Shown here piece by piece: positions 29,902 through 37,517 of a stretch of DNA of 64,000 bases. The position numbers and the translations under genes are program-made. This stretch comes from Streptomyces sp. NRRL F-6131 (GTDB lineage: Bacteria > Actinomycetota > Actinomycetes > Streptomycetales > Streptomycetaceae), in the NCBI GenBank assembly GCA_000719695.1, contig JOHN01000050.1, forward strand, positions 1 to 64,000. Direction: 5' to 3'. Every line of letters starts with the position of its first letter. Within the stretch, counting starts at the first letter, position 1. A model generated the notes under the pieces. It saw only the letters and a program-made list of their open reading frames with translations. It ran no database searches and was not told the DNA's origin.

Positions 29902-31190
29902 GAGGCCTCCTCGGGGGCGACGGCCTCGCGGGCGTCGGAGTCACGGGCGTCGGAGTCACGGGCGTCGGCCTCGCGGACGACGAAGGAGGCCGTCTTGCCG
30001 GTCCGGTCGTTGCTGAGCAGCGCCTCCGTCACCCGGACCGTGACGTGCTCCGGGTCGTGCTGGAACGCGGTGCTCAGCGTGAACGTACCGGCCAGCAGCT
30101 CGCCGCGCAGCGAAGCGGCGTCCACCCCGGCGCCCGGGTCGGTCAGCAGCAGGACCTCCACCCCGGTGGCCCGGCCGCCGTCCTCGGTGATCACCACCTG
30201 CGCCCGGGAGACACCCGGTTCGCGCTCGGCCCGGGCGACCAGCTCGTCCACGTGCAGACCGAGGCCGCGCACCTGGACGACGTTGTCCCGCCGCCCCAGC
30301 ACCCGCATCGCCCGGCCCGGCCGGCCGCACGGGCAGGTGGTCAACTCGCCCGCGTCACCGGTGCGGTAGCGCAGCACCGGGTTCAGCATCGCGGGGTCGA
30401 GGGTGGTGAAGTCCAGCAGTCCGTCCGCCCCGGCGTGCACCAGCTGTTCGGGCAGCGGATGGAAGGTGTCGGCGGGGCAGTCCGGCGTGTTGGTGCCGAC
30501 CACCCAGGTCTCGGTGGAGCCGAACATGCCCCAGCGGCGGGCCTGCGGCGCGACCACCGCGAGGTCCTCCTCCAGTTGCGGCTGCCAGGCCTCGCCCAGC
30601 CACAGCACCTTGCGCAGGGTCGGCAGCTTGAGCCCGGCGGCGCGGGCGTGCGCGAACCAGAGCCGCAGCACGCTCGGGGTGCCGCCGATCGCCGTCACCC
30701 CGCGGTCGGCCAGGAAGCCCAGCCAGTCCGGGTACTCCTCGCGGGTGATCGAGCCGAGCGCGATCACCCGGCAGCCGGCCCGGTCGGCCAGGGCGGCGGC
30801 CAGGAAGTGCGCGCCCCACATCCGGCCGGCGCCCCAGGCGTTGGCGAACACGTCGTCGCGGTCGAGCACCGGCCAGTGGGCGTGCACCCCGGCCATGTAG
30901 AAGCCGGTGGGCGCGTAGCCGACCTTGGGCGCGCCGGTGGAGCCGCCGCTCTGGAACAGCCAGGTGGCGGCGGCCTCGGCGCGTGGCTCCAGGTGGGTGA
31001 GCGCGGTGTTCAGGTCGTCCTTGAGCAGCGGCGGCAGCGCGGCCAGCTCCTCGAGGGTGCGGACGCCGGCGGGGTGGTCGGCGTAGCGCGCGGCGAGCGC
31101 GGGCACCGTCCGCAGCCGTGCCAGGGTGGCGGCGGCGACGGCCAGTCCCGGTGCGGCCGCCTCCGGCGGCAGGGAGAACGCGTCGGTCAT
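29898..31190 (-). CDS. PaaK-like adenylate-forming ligase (second copy)
   Basis: A 430-aa ANL enzyme of the PaaK/CapK/F390-synthetase type. The phosphate loop is FQSGGSTGAPK (about residues 79-89), the aromatic/acid motif is FGSTETW and the core Asp is in RYRTGDAGEL. The C-terminal domain ends at SNDRTGKTASF. The last 20 residues consist of a repeated Ala-Arg-Asp-Ser-Asp unit coded by 15-bp tandem repeats, an odd tail. ATG 31190 overlaps the ATP-grasp stop (ATGA). With the other ligases it gives the cluster three stand-alone carboxylate-activating enzymes besides the NRPS A domain. Confidence 0.87.
   Translation of the reverse strand: MTDAFSLPPEAAAPGLAVAAATLARLRTVPALAARYADHPAGVRTLEELAALPPLLKDDLNTALTHLEPRAEAAATWLFQSGGSTGAPKVGYAPTGFYMAGVHAHWPVLDRDDVFANAWGAGRMWGAHFLAAALADRAGCRVIALGSITREEYPDWLGFLADRGVTAIGGTPSVLRLWFAHARAAGLKLPTLRKVLWLGEAWQPQLEEDLAVVAPQARRWGMFGSTETWVVGTNTPDCPADTFHPLPEQLVHAGADGLLDFTTLDPAMLNPVLRYRTGDAGELTTCPCGRPGRAMRVLGRRDNVVQVRGLGLHVDELVARAEREPGVSRAQVVITEDGGRATGVEVLLLTDPGAGVDAASLRGELLAGTFTLSTAFQHDPEHVTVRVTEALLSNDRTGKTASFVVREADARDSDARDSDAREAVAPEEAS
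29932..29976 (-). repeat. 15-bp tandem repeat at the 3' end of the second PaaK-like gene
   Basis: GCGTCGGAGTCACGG occurs twice in direct succession (29932-29946, 29947-29961), and a third degenerate copy follows to 29976. It is in frame and encodes the repeated C-terminal tail. Confidence 0.85.
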
Positions 31191-32266
31191 CGGGTTTCCG
31201 ATCGGGGGGCGGGGGTCGGGGTGCGGTCGGCGAGGGACCGGCCGGCGGCGGGGGCGCGGTTGGCGAGCCACTTGGCGTGGGCGTCCCGGTAGGCGGTGAA
31301 CCGGGCGCGGGTGATGTCCCGTTGGAGGGCGCGGTCCGGGTCGGTGAAGTCCGGGGCGATCACGCCGTCCGGCTCCAGCTCCGAGAACCAGTACCGCTCG
31401 CCGTCGTACAGGAAGTCCACGCAGAAGAACGGGATCGCCAGCTTCTCGGCGAAGTACGCGGTGGCCTCGGCGAGTTCGGGCGGAACCGGCGGGAACTCCA
31501 TCGACCCGCCGCGACTGGCGTTGGCGACCGGCGAGCCGGGCTCGGGCACCCGGCGCATGACCGCGTACGGCTCGCCGTTCACCACGTACACCCGGTAGTC
31601 GACGGTGCCGTCACCGAGGTAGGGCTGGGCGATCAGGGTGGTGTCACCGCCCTGGGCGAGGCTGGCCAGGCCGCGGATGTCCTCCGGGCCGCGCGCCAGG
31701 TTGATCCCGCCGCCGCCGCACCACCCGGACGGCTTGACGATCGCCGGGTAGGTGAGGCGGCCGAGCGCCACCTCGTACTGGTGCTTGGCGACGTCCCGGC
31801 CGGTGCCGATCCGGACCGACGGGATCGGCGGCACCGGCGAGTCGGCCAGGTGCAGGACGGTGGCCAGCTTGTCGTTGCCGATCAGCGAGACGTACGGCGG
31901 GAACGGCAGGTAGAAGCCGGCCTGCTCCAGCACCGCGTAGAGGGAGTACTGGTTGAAGATGTCCATCGACTGGTACGGCAGCGAGTAGAGCGCGGTGATG
32001 AACAGGGTGTCCTGCGGGGTCACCGGCTCCTCGTCGACGTAGACCACGGGGCGGGCCGGGTCGGTGGCGTCCACGGTGACCGCGTCCGGCGCGTGCCGGC
32101 ACCAGGTGAGGCCCAGCTCCTCGGCGATCTCGGCGTAGAGGTCCCAGAAGAAGTACCGCCAGGTCGCGGTGGTCCGGGTCGACTCGCGGTCGGGGAAGAT
32201 CCAGCACATCCGGCGCAGCGGGCCGGGGTCGTGGGCGCCGGGGTCGTGCGGGCCGGTGGTGGTCAC
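31187..32266 (-). CDS. ATP-grasp ligase
   Basis: A 359-aa enzyme of the ATP-grasp (RimK/glutathione synthetase-like) superfamily, which joins a carboxylate to an amine through an acyl-phosphate. Visible elements: LTYPAIVKPSGWCGGGGINL (Lys and Gly-rich nucleotide loop), TLIAQPYLGDGTVDYRVYVV, and FFCVDFLYDG with WFSELEPDG (metal-binding acidic residues). GTG 32266 overlaps the aminomutase stop and its own stop overlaps the next ligase start, both by 4 bp. With no condensation domain in the cluster, this enzyme is the best candidate for making an amide bond, possibly with beta-lysine as one partner. Confidence 0.88.
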   Translation of the reverse strand: MTTTGPHDPGAHDPGPLRRMCWIFPDRESTRTTATWRYFFWDLYAEIAEELGLTWCRHAPDAVTVDATDPARPVVYVDEEPVTPQDTLFITALYSLPYQSMDIFNQYSLYAVLEQAGFYLPFPPYVSLIGNDKLATVLHLADSPVPPIPSVRIGTGRDVAKHQYEVALGRLTYPAIVKPSGWCGGGGINLARGPEDIRGLASLAQGGDTTLIAQPYLGDGTVDYRVYVVNGEPYAVMRRVPEPGSPVANASRGGSMEFPPVPPELAEATAYFAEKLAIPFFCVDFLYDGERYWFSELEPDGVIAPDFTDPDRALQRDITRARFTAYRDAHAKWLANRAPAAGRSLADRTPTPAPRSETR

Positions 32267-33780
32267 CGTGCTGCTCCTTCCTGGGAGGCGGGGACGGGCG
32301 AGAGGGGTGCGGCCGCGGCAGCGGGGGCAGGCACGGCCGCGGGGCGCGCGGTCCGCTCCGTCCACCAGCGGCGGCCGGACTCGGGGAGGGTGTCCACCGG
32401 GTCGTAGTAGGGGTGGCGCCGGTCGAGCGGGTCGTCGCCGTCCGGGTCGGCGCCGCCCGCGCGGACCTCCAGCGCGGTGCGGTAGTTCTTGGTCCAGTAC
32501 GAGATGCCGCGCTCGCGGTCGTACGCCACCGCCTGGTGCACCCAGCGCTTGCCGAGCCGCGGCACGTCGCAGACCAGGCGCGGGGTGGCGTAGCCGGGCA
32601 GGTAGCCCATGATCGCCTCCTGGAGCCGCTGCGCCTGGTGGACGCTGGTCCGCCAGTGCTCCGCGTTGGGGATCATGTCGCAGAGGTAGAAGTAGTAGGG
32701 GAGGATGTTCGCCTCGCCCTGGAGGGCGAAGCAGAGGTCCAGCAGGTCTCCCGGGGTGTCGTTGACCCCGCGCATCAGCACGCCCTGGTTGCGGACGTCG
32801 CGCACACCCGCGTCGAGCAGCGCCCGGGCCGCCTCGGCGACCAGCGGCGTCACCGACCGCACGTGGTTGGCGTGGGTGTGCACGGCCACGTTGACGGCGC
32901 GGCGGGCGGCGACCGTGGCCACCCGGTGCACGCCCTCCAGGACCTGCGGTTGCAGCCAGTGCTGCGGCAGGCCGACCACCGCCTTGCTGGCGAGCCGGAT
33001 GTCGCGGACCGACTCCAGCTCCAGCAGTCGCAGCAGGAAGGACTCCAGCTGCGGCCACGGCACGTTGGCGAGGTCGCCGCCGGAGACCACCACGTCGCGC
33101 ACCGTCGGGGTGCGCTTGAGGTAGTCCAGCATCTGCTCCTGCCGGTGGGCGGGCCGCAGCACCAGCCGGGCCTTGGTGAACTGGGGCGTGGAGGTGCCGA
33201 CCAGGTCCATCCGGGTGCAGTGCCCGCAGTACTGCGGGCAGGTGGAGACCAGCTCGGCCAGCACCTTGGTGGGGTAGCGGTGGGTGAGGCCCTCGACCAC
33301 CCACATCTCGGCCTCGTGCAGCGAGTCGCGTTCGGCCCTGGGGTGGCTGGGCCAGCGCGGGTGCCGGTCGCTGCGCACCGGCAGCATGTAGCGGCGGACC
33401 GGGTCGGCCAGGAACGCGGCGGTGAAGGCCTCCGGTGTGGTGGGGACGTGCGCGGCCATGGTGTTGAGCAGCTGCGGCGGCAGCAGCACCGGCATGGTCG
33501 CGAACTCCGCCCGGTCGGCGGCGAGGTCCTCGTAGAACGCGTCGGTGAGCAACGCGCCGACCACGGAACGCAGTTGGCGGGCGTTCTTGACGCAGTGCGC
33601 GCGCTGCCACTGGGCGTCGCGCCACTGGGCTCCGGTGACGTCGCGCCAGCCGGGCAGTCGGCGCCAGTCCGGCTCGACCAGGCGGGTGCGGACGTACTGG
33701 TAGGGCTGGGCGAGCGGTCCGGGCGGTCCGGGCGGCGCCGGGGGCGCGGGCGGGACGGGGGTGGCGAGGTGGCCGTCCAT
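32263..33780 (-). CDS. Lysine 2,3-aminomutase-like radical SAM enzyme
   Basis: A 505-aa radical SAM, PLP-dependent aminomutase of the KamA family. The iron-sulfur motif is CPQYCGHC (Cys181, Cys185, Cys188). Family landmarks follow: VVVSGGD, NVAVHTHANH, NQGVLMRGVND and PYYFYLCD. In the clostridial enzyme two Asp residues bind the lysine side-chain amine; both positions are kept here (Asp368 and Asp405), supporting lysine as substrate and beta-lysine as product. The PLP lysine is probably Lys411, but the usual PGGGGK loop reads PRLGK, one residue shorter. The N-terminus is Pro-rich and the C-terminal 60 residues are Ala/Pro-rich. It ends overlapping the ATP-grasp start and begins 6 bp after the ANL ligase. 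Confidence 0.88.
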   Translation of the reverse strand: MDGHLATPVPPAPPAPPGPPGPLAQPYQYVRTRLVEPDWRRLPGWRDVTGAQWRDAQWQRAHCVKNARQLRSVVGALLTDAFYEDLAADRAEFATMPVLLPPQLLNTMAAHVPTTPEAFTAAFLADPVRRYMLPVRSDRHPRWPSHPRAERDSLHEAEMWVVEGLTHRYPTKVLAELVSTCPQYCGHCTRMDLVGTSTPQFTKARLVLRPAHRQEQMLDYLKRTPTVRDVVVSGGDLANVPWPQLESFLLRLLELESVRDIRLASKAVVGLPQHWLQPQVLEGVHRVATVAARRAVNVAVHTHANHVRSVTPLVAEAARALLDAGVRDVRNQGVLMRGVNDTPGDLLDLCFALQGEANILPYYFYLCDMIPNAEHWRTSVHQAQRLQEAIMGYLPGYATPRLVCDVPRLGKRWVHQAVAYDRERGISYWTKNYRTALEVRAGGADPDGDDPLDRRHPYYDPVDTLPESGRRWWTERTARPAAVPAPAAAAAPLSPVPASQEGAAR

Positions 33781-33786
33781 GGCGGG

Positions 33787-35544
33787 CTACTGGCCGGTGA
33801 GGAGGGTGGCGAGGCGGGTGCGCAGTTCGCGCTTGAGCACCTTGCCGGTCGGCCCGAGCGGGAACTCCTCCGCGGTGCGGGCGATCCGGACGGCGGCGAG
33901 CGCGGCCAGTCCGGCCCCGGCCAGCGCCTTGTTGGCCGCCTCCAGCACCTCCTCGGCGCCGACGGACTCCGCCGGCTGCTGCAACTGGACGACGGCGACC
34001 GGCCGTTGTCCCTGCCCGGTGCCGCCCGGCACCCCGATCACCGAACAGTCCCGGACCAGCTCGGCGCAGTCCGCCAGCAGCACCTCCTCGAGCGGCAGGC
34101 TGTAGACCGGGCCGGCCGCGGTGTCGATGACGTCCACCGTGCGGTCCAGGTGGTAGAACCGGCCCTCGGCGTCCCGCCGGGCGACGTCCCCGGTCAGCCA
34201 GTAGCCGGCCAGTTCGAAGCTCTCGGTCAGCCGCGCGTTGTTCCAGTAGCCGGGCGTCCGCGACGGCGAGTCGATCGCGAGCAACCCCACGGTGCCGTCC
34301 GGCACTTCGGCGCCGTCCTGGTCGAGGACCGCCGCGCGGCGCACCACCTCCAGCGGTTTGCCGACGCAGCGGTCGTTGCGGACGCTCTCCGGCGAGGTCA
34401 CCTGGCCGAACAGCGCCATGCCCATCTCGGAGGAGCCCAGGCCGTCGACGAACTGCGAACCGGGCAGCGCGGGTTGCTCGGCCTTCTCCTGCGGCAGCAG
34501 CCAGGGCCGGATCAGCCCGGCCGGCCGCTCGCCCAGCTGGACCAGCCGGCGGATGTGCCCGTAGTGCGCGCTGTCGCCGGTGTTGAACCAGGAGTGCACC
34601 TTCGCCGCGCCCTTCACCGGCAGTTCACCGGTGGCGAGTTCGACGAAGGTGCGGGGGAAGGAGGCGACCATGGTGGGCCGGAAGGCCTCCATCACCGGCT
34701 CGACCACCGCGCGCCGCCAGTCGGCCATCACCACGGTCGGCAGGCCGAGCAGGGTCGCGGTGAGGAAGTAGCTCAGGCCGCCGGCGTGGGTGTGCGGCAT
34801 CAGCGACATCAGCCGGTCCTCCGGCTCCGCCGGGAAGCGCACCATGCGCGGCTGCTTGCCGTCCCAGAACTGGCGGTGCGCCAGCACGGTGGACTTCGGG
34901 GTGCCGGTGGTGCCCGAGGAGTGGATCAGCGCGACCACGTCGTCCGGCGCGTGCCGGTACGGGTACTCGGCGGGCAGGCCGTCGGCCGCGTCGGCGTCGA
35001 AGGCCTGGATCTCGGCGGTGAGCGCGAGGAACCGGGGGCGGCGCTGCGGGTCCTGGCGGAAGGCGACGGCGAGCCGGGTGGTGTCGTCGGCGACCACGCC
35101 GACCACGCCGACGTGGTTGAGGTAGCGGACCATCACGTCGTGCCGCATGGCGTCGTTGACCAGGGCCGGGACGGCGCCGAGCGCGGTGAGCGCGAAGAAG
35201 TGCAGCAGCGGCTCCAGGCCCTCGGCGATCACCACGGCGACCGGCTCGCCCGGGCGCACGCCGTTCGCGTGGTACCAGGCGGCGTACCGGTCGCGCAGCG
35301 CGGCGAGGTCCAGCAGGCTGTGGCCGCGCAGCACCACGGCGCCCCGGTGGTCGAGGTGGTGGCTGTAGGCGAAGGGGACCGCGCGGTGGGGGTTCACGGC
35401 GATGGCGTGGTCGAGGAAGTTGCCGGCCCCGAGCTCCGGCTCGGTCATCAGCCGCTCGCGGGCGGCGAGCGGTGCGATCGAGGTGGGTGCGGCGGGCGCG
35501 GTGGTGGCTGCGGCGGGTGCGGTGGAGGACGTCTCGTCGCTCAT
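33787..35544 (-). CDS. ANL-superfamily acyl-CoA synthetase-like ligase
   Basis: A 585-aa AMP-binding enzyme. Motifs: phosphate loop IHSSGTTGTPKS (about residues 208-219), DGLGSSEMG in the acid-binding region, YWLTGDVARR, and LGPTGKVLKREL with the catalytic Lys near the C-terminus. It resembles fatty-acid or aryl-acid ligases rather than NRPS A domains. It may supply an acyl partner for the aminoacyl unit of this cluster. ATG 35544 has AGGAG upstream, and a 166-bp gap separates it from the amine oxidase, the only sizeable gap downstream of the PCP gene. Confidence 0.87.
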   Translation of the reverse strand: MSDETSSTAPAAATTAPAAPTSIAPLAARERLMTEPELGAGNFLDHAIAVNPHRAVPFAYSHHLDHRGAVVLRGHSLLDLAALRDRYAAWYHANGVRPGEPVAVVIAEGLEPLLHFFALTALGAVPALVNDAMRHDVMVRYLNHVGVVGVVADDTTRLAVAFRQDPQRRPRFLALTAEIQAFDADAADGLPAEYPYRHAPDDVVALIHSSGTTGTPKSTVLAHRQFWDGKQPRMVRFPAEPEDRLMSLMPHTHAGGLSYFLTATLLGLPTVVMADWRRAVVEPVMEAFRPTMVASFPRTFVELATGELPVKGAAKVHSWFNTGDSAHYGHIRRLVQLGERPAGLIRPWLLPQEKAEQPALPGSQFVDGLGSSEMGMALFGQVTSPESVRNDRCVGKPLEVVRRAAVLDQDGAEVPDGTVGLLAIDSPSRTPGYWNNARLTESFELAGYWLTGDVARRDAEGRFYHLDRTVDVIDTAAGPVYSLPLEEVLLADCAELVRDCSVIGVPGGTGQGQRPVAVVQLQQPAESVGAEEVLEAANKALAGAGLAALAAVRIARTAEEFPLGPTGKVLKRELRTRLATLLTGQ

Positions 35545-35646
35545 GGCGGTCTCCTGAGGGGTGGTCCGCGGTTCTTGTGGAACGGGAGCACGGGCTGAGG
35601 GGTGGGGCGGGGGAGAGCGGGCGCCGGCGGGCCGGGCCGGACGGGG

Positions 35647-35706
35647 CCTTGCGGGGCGGGGTTGGGCCTTTCCGGGCGGGGATGGGCCTTGCGGGGCGGG
35701 GTTGGG
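35647..35706. repeat. Three 20-bp G-rich tandem repeats
   Basis: CCTTGCGGGGCGGGGTTGGG occurs at 35647-35666 and 35687-35706, identical, with a 4-difference copy between them. The array directly follows the amine oxidase stop codon. Its G runs could form a quadruplex on the plus strand. Confidence 0.85.
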
Positions 35707-35710
35707 CGGC

Positions 35711-37105
35711 TCAGTCCTCGGAGTCGAGGATCTCCGCGACGACCCGGTGCCCGGAGCGGATCGCGCCCTCCAGCAGGCCGAAGAACTCCGTGCTCGTCTC
35801 GGTGCCGGCCCAGTGCACCCGGCCGTGCGGCTCGGTCAGCGTCGGGCCGAGCCGCAGCCAGTCGCCGGGGCCGAACAGCGCCGCGTAACAGCCCTTGCTG
35901 TAGGGCTCGTTGACCCAGTCGGTGAGGTGGAAGCCGATCGGCTCGGGCAGCATCGGGAACAGTGCGGCGGCCTGCGCGACGGCGGTCGCGCGCTGCTCCT
36001 CCGGTGCCAGGGCCGCGTAGCGGTGCGCCTCGGCGCCGGTGACGAAGCCGGTCAGCACACCGACGGCGGAGCCGTCCGGCGCGTCGGCCGGGGAGTCGTC
36101 CACGGTGGAGAGCAGCGGACCCCGCGCGTTGACGGACCACCCGGAGAGCCCGTGCTCGCGCCAGACCGGCGAGGGGTAGACCAGGTTGACCTTGACCGCG
36201 CAGCCGCGCCCGGTCCGTCCGCCCGCGCGGGGGGCCGGCCGCACCGGCCCGAGGTCGAGGCCCTCGGCGAGCAGCGGAGGCAGCGCCACCACCGCGACAT
36301 CGGCCCGGTAGGCCGCTCCCGCACGGGTGTGCACGGTGACGCCGGCGCCGTCCTGGATCACCGACCGAACGGCCTCGCCGAGCCGGACGGCCCCGGGCCG
36401 CCGGGCCGTCAGCCGGGCCGCGAGCCGCTCGCACAGCTGGTGCGCGCCACCGGCGATCCGGTCCTGCTGGGCGCCGCCCTCGAAGGCGTTGAGATAGCGC
36501 AGTCCGCCGCCCGAGCGCAGGTAGAAGGCCATGTGCAGGACCGAGACGTCGGCCGGGTCGGCGGCCATCATCTCGCCCAGGAAGAGCGGGAAGAACAGCC
36601 GGGCGTCCGGGTGGGACAGCTCCCGCTCGGCCCACTCGGCGGCGGTGAGGGTGTCCAGCCGTTCCGCGTCCGGGGTGAGCCAGGGCGCCTCCGGCTCTAC
36701 GGCGGCGGTGAGTTCGGCGAGGTGGTCGAAGAGTTCGCCGAGGGCCACCGCGTTCAGCGGCGGGAACCGGCCGTCCCGGGTGGCGTGTTCGCCGCCCGTG
36801 CCGCCGCTCCTGTCGTCACCCAGGGCGAAGCGGCTGGCGCCGAGCATGGTGGTGGGCGCGGTCGCGAGGTCCAGGGTCTTGATGAGGGTGAGGAGTTCGG
36901 TGTGCCGGGCGCCGAGGTAGGCCGCGCCGGCGTCGATCCGGGCACCGGGCGCGACCTCGATCCCGTGCGTCCGCCCGCCGACCCGCTGGCGGGCCTCCAG
37001 CACGGTGACGTCCACCCCGCGGGCCGCCAACCGCTCGGCGGCGGTCAGCCCGGCCAGTCCGGCGCCGACGACGACCGCCGAACGCACCCGCTCGCGGCCG
37101 CTCAT
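35711..37105 (-). CDS. FAD-dependent amine oxidase
   Basis: A 464-aa flavoprotein of the monoamine oxidase/L-amino acid oxidase type. The N-terminus has the dinucleotide motif VVVGAGLAGLTAAERL with VLEARQRVGGRT. The C-terminus has RVHWAGTETSTEFFGLLEGAIRSG, the second FAD contact. It oxidises a C-N bond, giving an imine that can hydrolyse or cyclise. ATG 37105 overlaps the PCP stop (ATGA), so the two are tightly coupled. This suggests, without proof, that it acts on the amino acid bound to that PCP or on the released product. Confidence 0.88.
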   Translation of the reverse strand: MSGRERVRSAVVVGAGLAGLTAAERLAARGVDVTVLEARQRVGGRTHGIEVAPGARIDAGAAYLGARHTELLTLIKTLDLATAPTTMLGASRFALGDDRSGGTGGEHATRDGRFPPLNAVALGELFDHLAELTAAVEPEAPWLTPDAERLDTLTAAEWAERELSHPDARLFFPLFLGEMMAADPADVSVLHMAFYLRSGGGLRYLNAFEGGAQQDRIAGGAHQLCERLAARLTARRPGAVRLGEAVRSVIQDGAGVTVHTRAGAAYRADVAVVALPPLLAEGLDLGPVRPAPRAGGRTGRGCAVKVNLVYPSPVWREHGLSGWSVNARGPLLSTVDDSPADAPDGSAVGVLTGFVTGAEAHRYAALAPEEQRATAVAQAAALFPMLPEPIGFHLTDWVNEPYSKGCYAALFGPGDWLRLGPTLTEPHGRVHWAGTETSTEFFGLLEGAIRSGHRVVAEILDSED

Positions 37106-37344
37106 CCGGCGGCCGTGATCAGCGTGACCAGCGCGGTCGGGGTCGGCGCGAGCACGAAGTCCTCGAAGGACAGCTCGACACCGTACGTCCGGGCGACCGC
37201 GCTCAGCACGCGGGTCGCGATGAGCGAGTCGCCGCCCAGGAGGAAGAAGTCGGAGTCCGCCGCGACGTCGTCCGTCTCCAGGACGCGGCGGAAGATCGCC
37301 ACCAGGCCCTCGGTGTCGACAGGGGTGGTGTCTACGCTGCTCAA
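37102..37344 (-). CDS. Free-standing peptidyl carrier protein
   Basis: An 80-aa carrier protein. The phosphopantetheine site is FFLLGGDSLIATRVL; LGGDS is the NRPS (PCP) form rather than the LGxDS of polyketide ACPs. The start is taken as TTG 37344, with GAGGAG 5 nt upstream. No ATG or GTG fits between the ribosome site and the domain. It probably receives the amino acid activated by the adenylation enzyme encoded just upstream and presents it to the amine oxidase or a ligase. Confidence 0.85.
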   Translation of the reverse strand: MSSVDTTPVDTEGLVAIFRRVLETDDVAADSDFFLLGGDSLIATRVLSAVARTYGVELSFEDFVLAPTPTALVTLITAAG

Positions 37345-37517
37345 CGAGTTCTCCTCTGAGCCGTCGGGTGCGGTGCGCCGGTGGGGCACCGGATGAGGGG
37401 CCGTACGGGTGCGGGGTGGTGCGGTGGGCCCGTGCGAGTGCGGGCGGGTACGGCGGGGCGCGGTGGACGGGCGCGGCGCGGCACCGCGGTGGCGGGGCCG
37501 GCGACGCGCGGCCTCGG

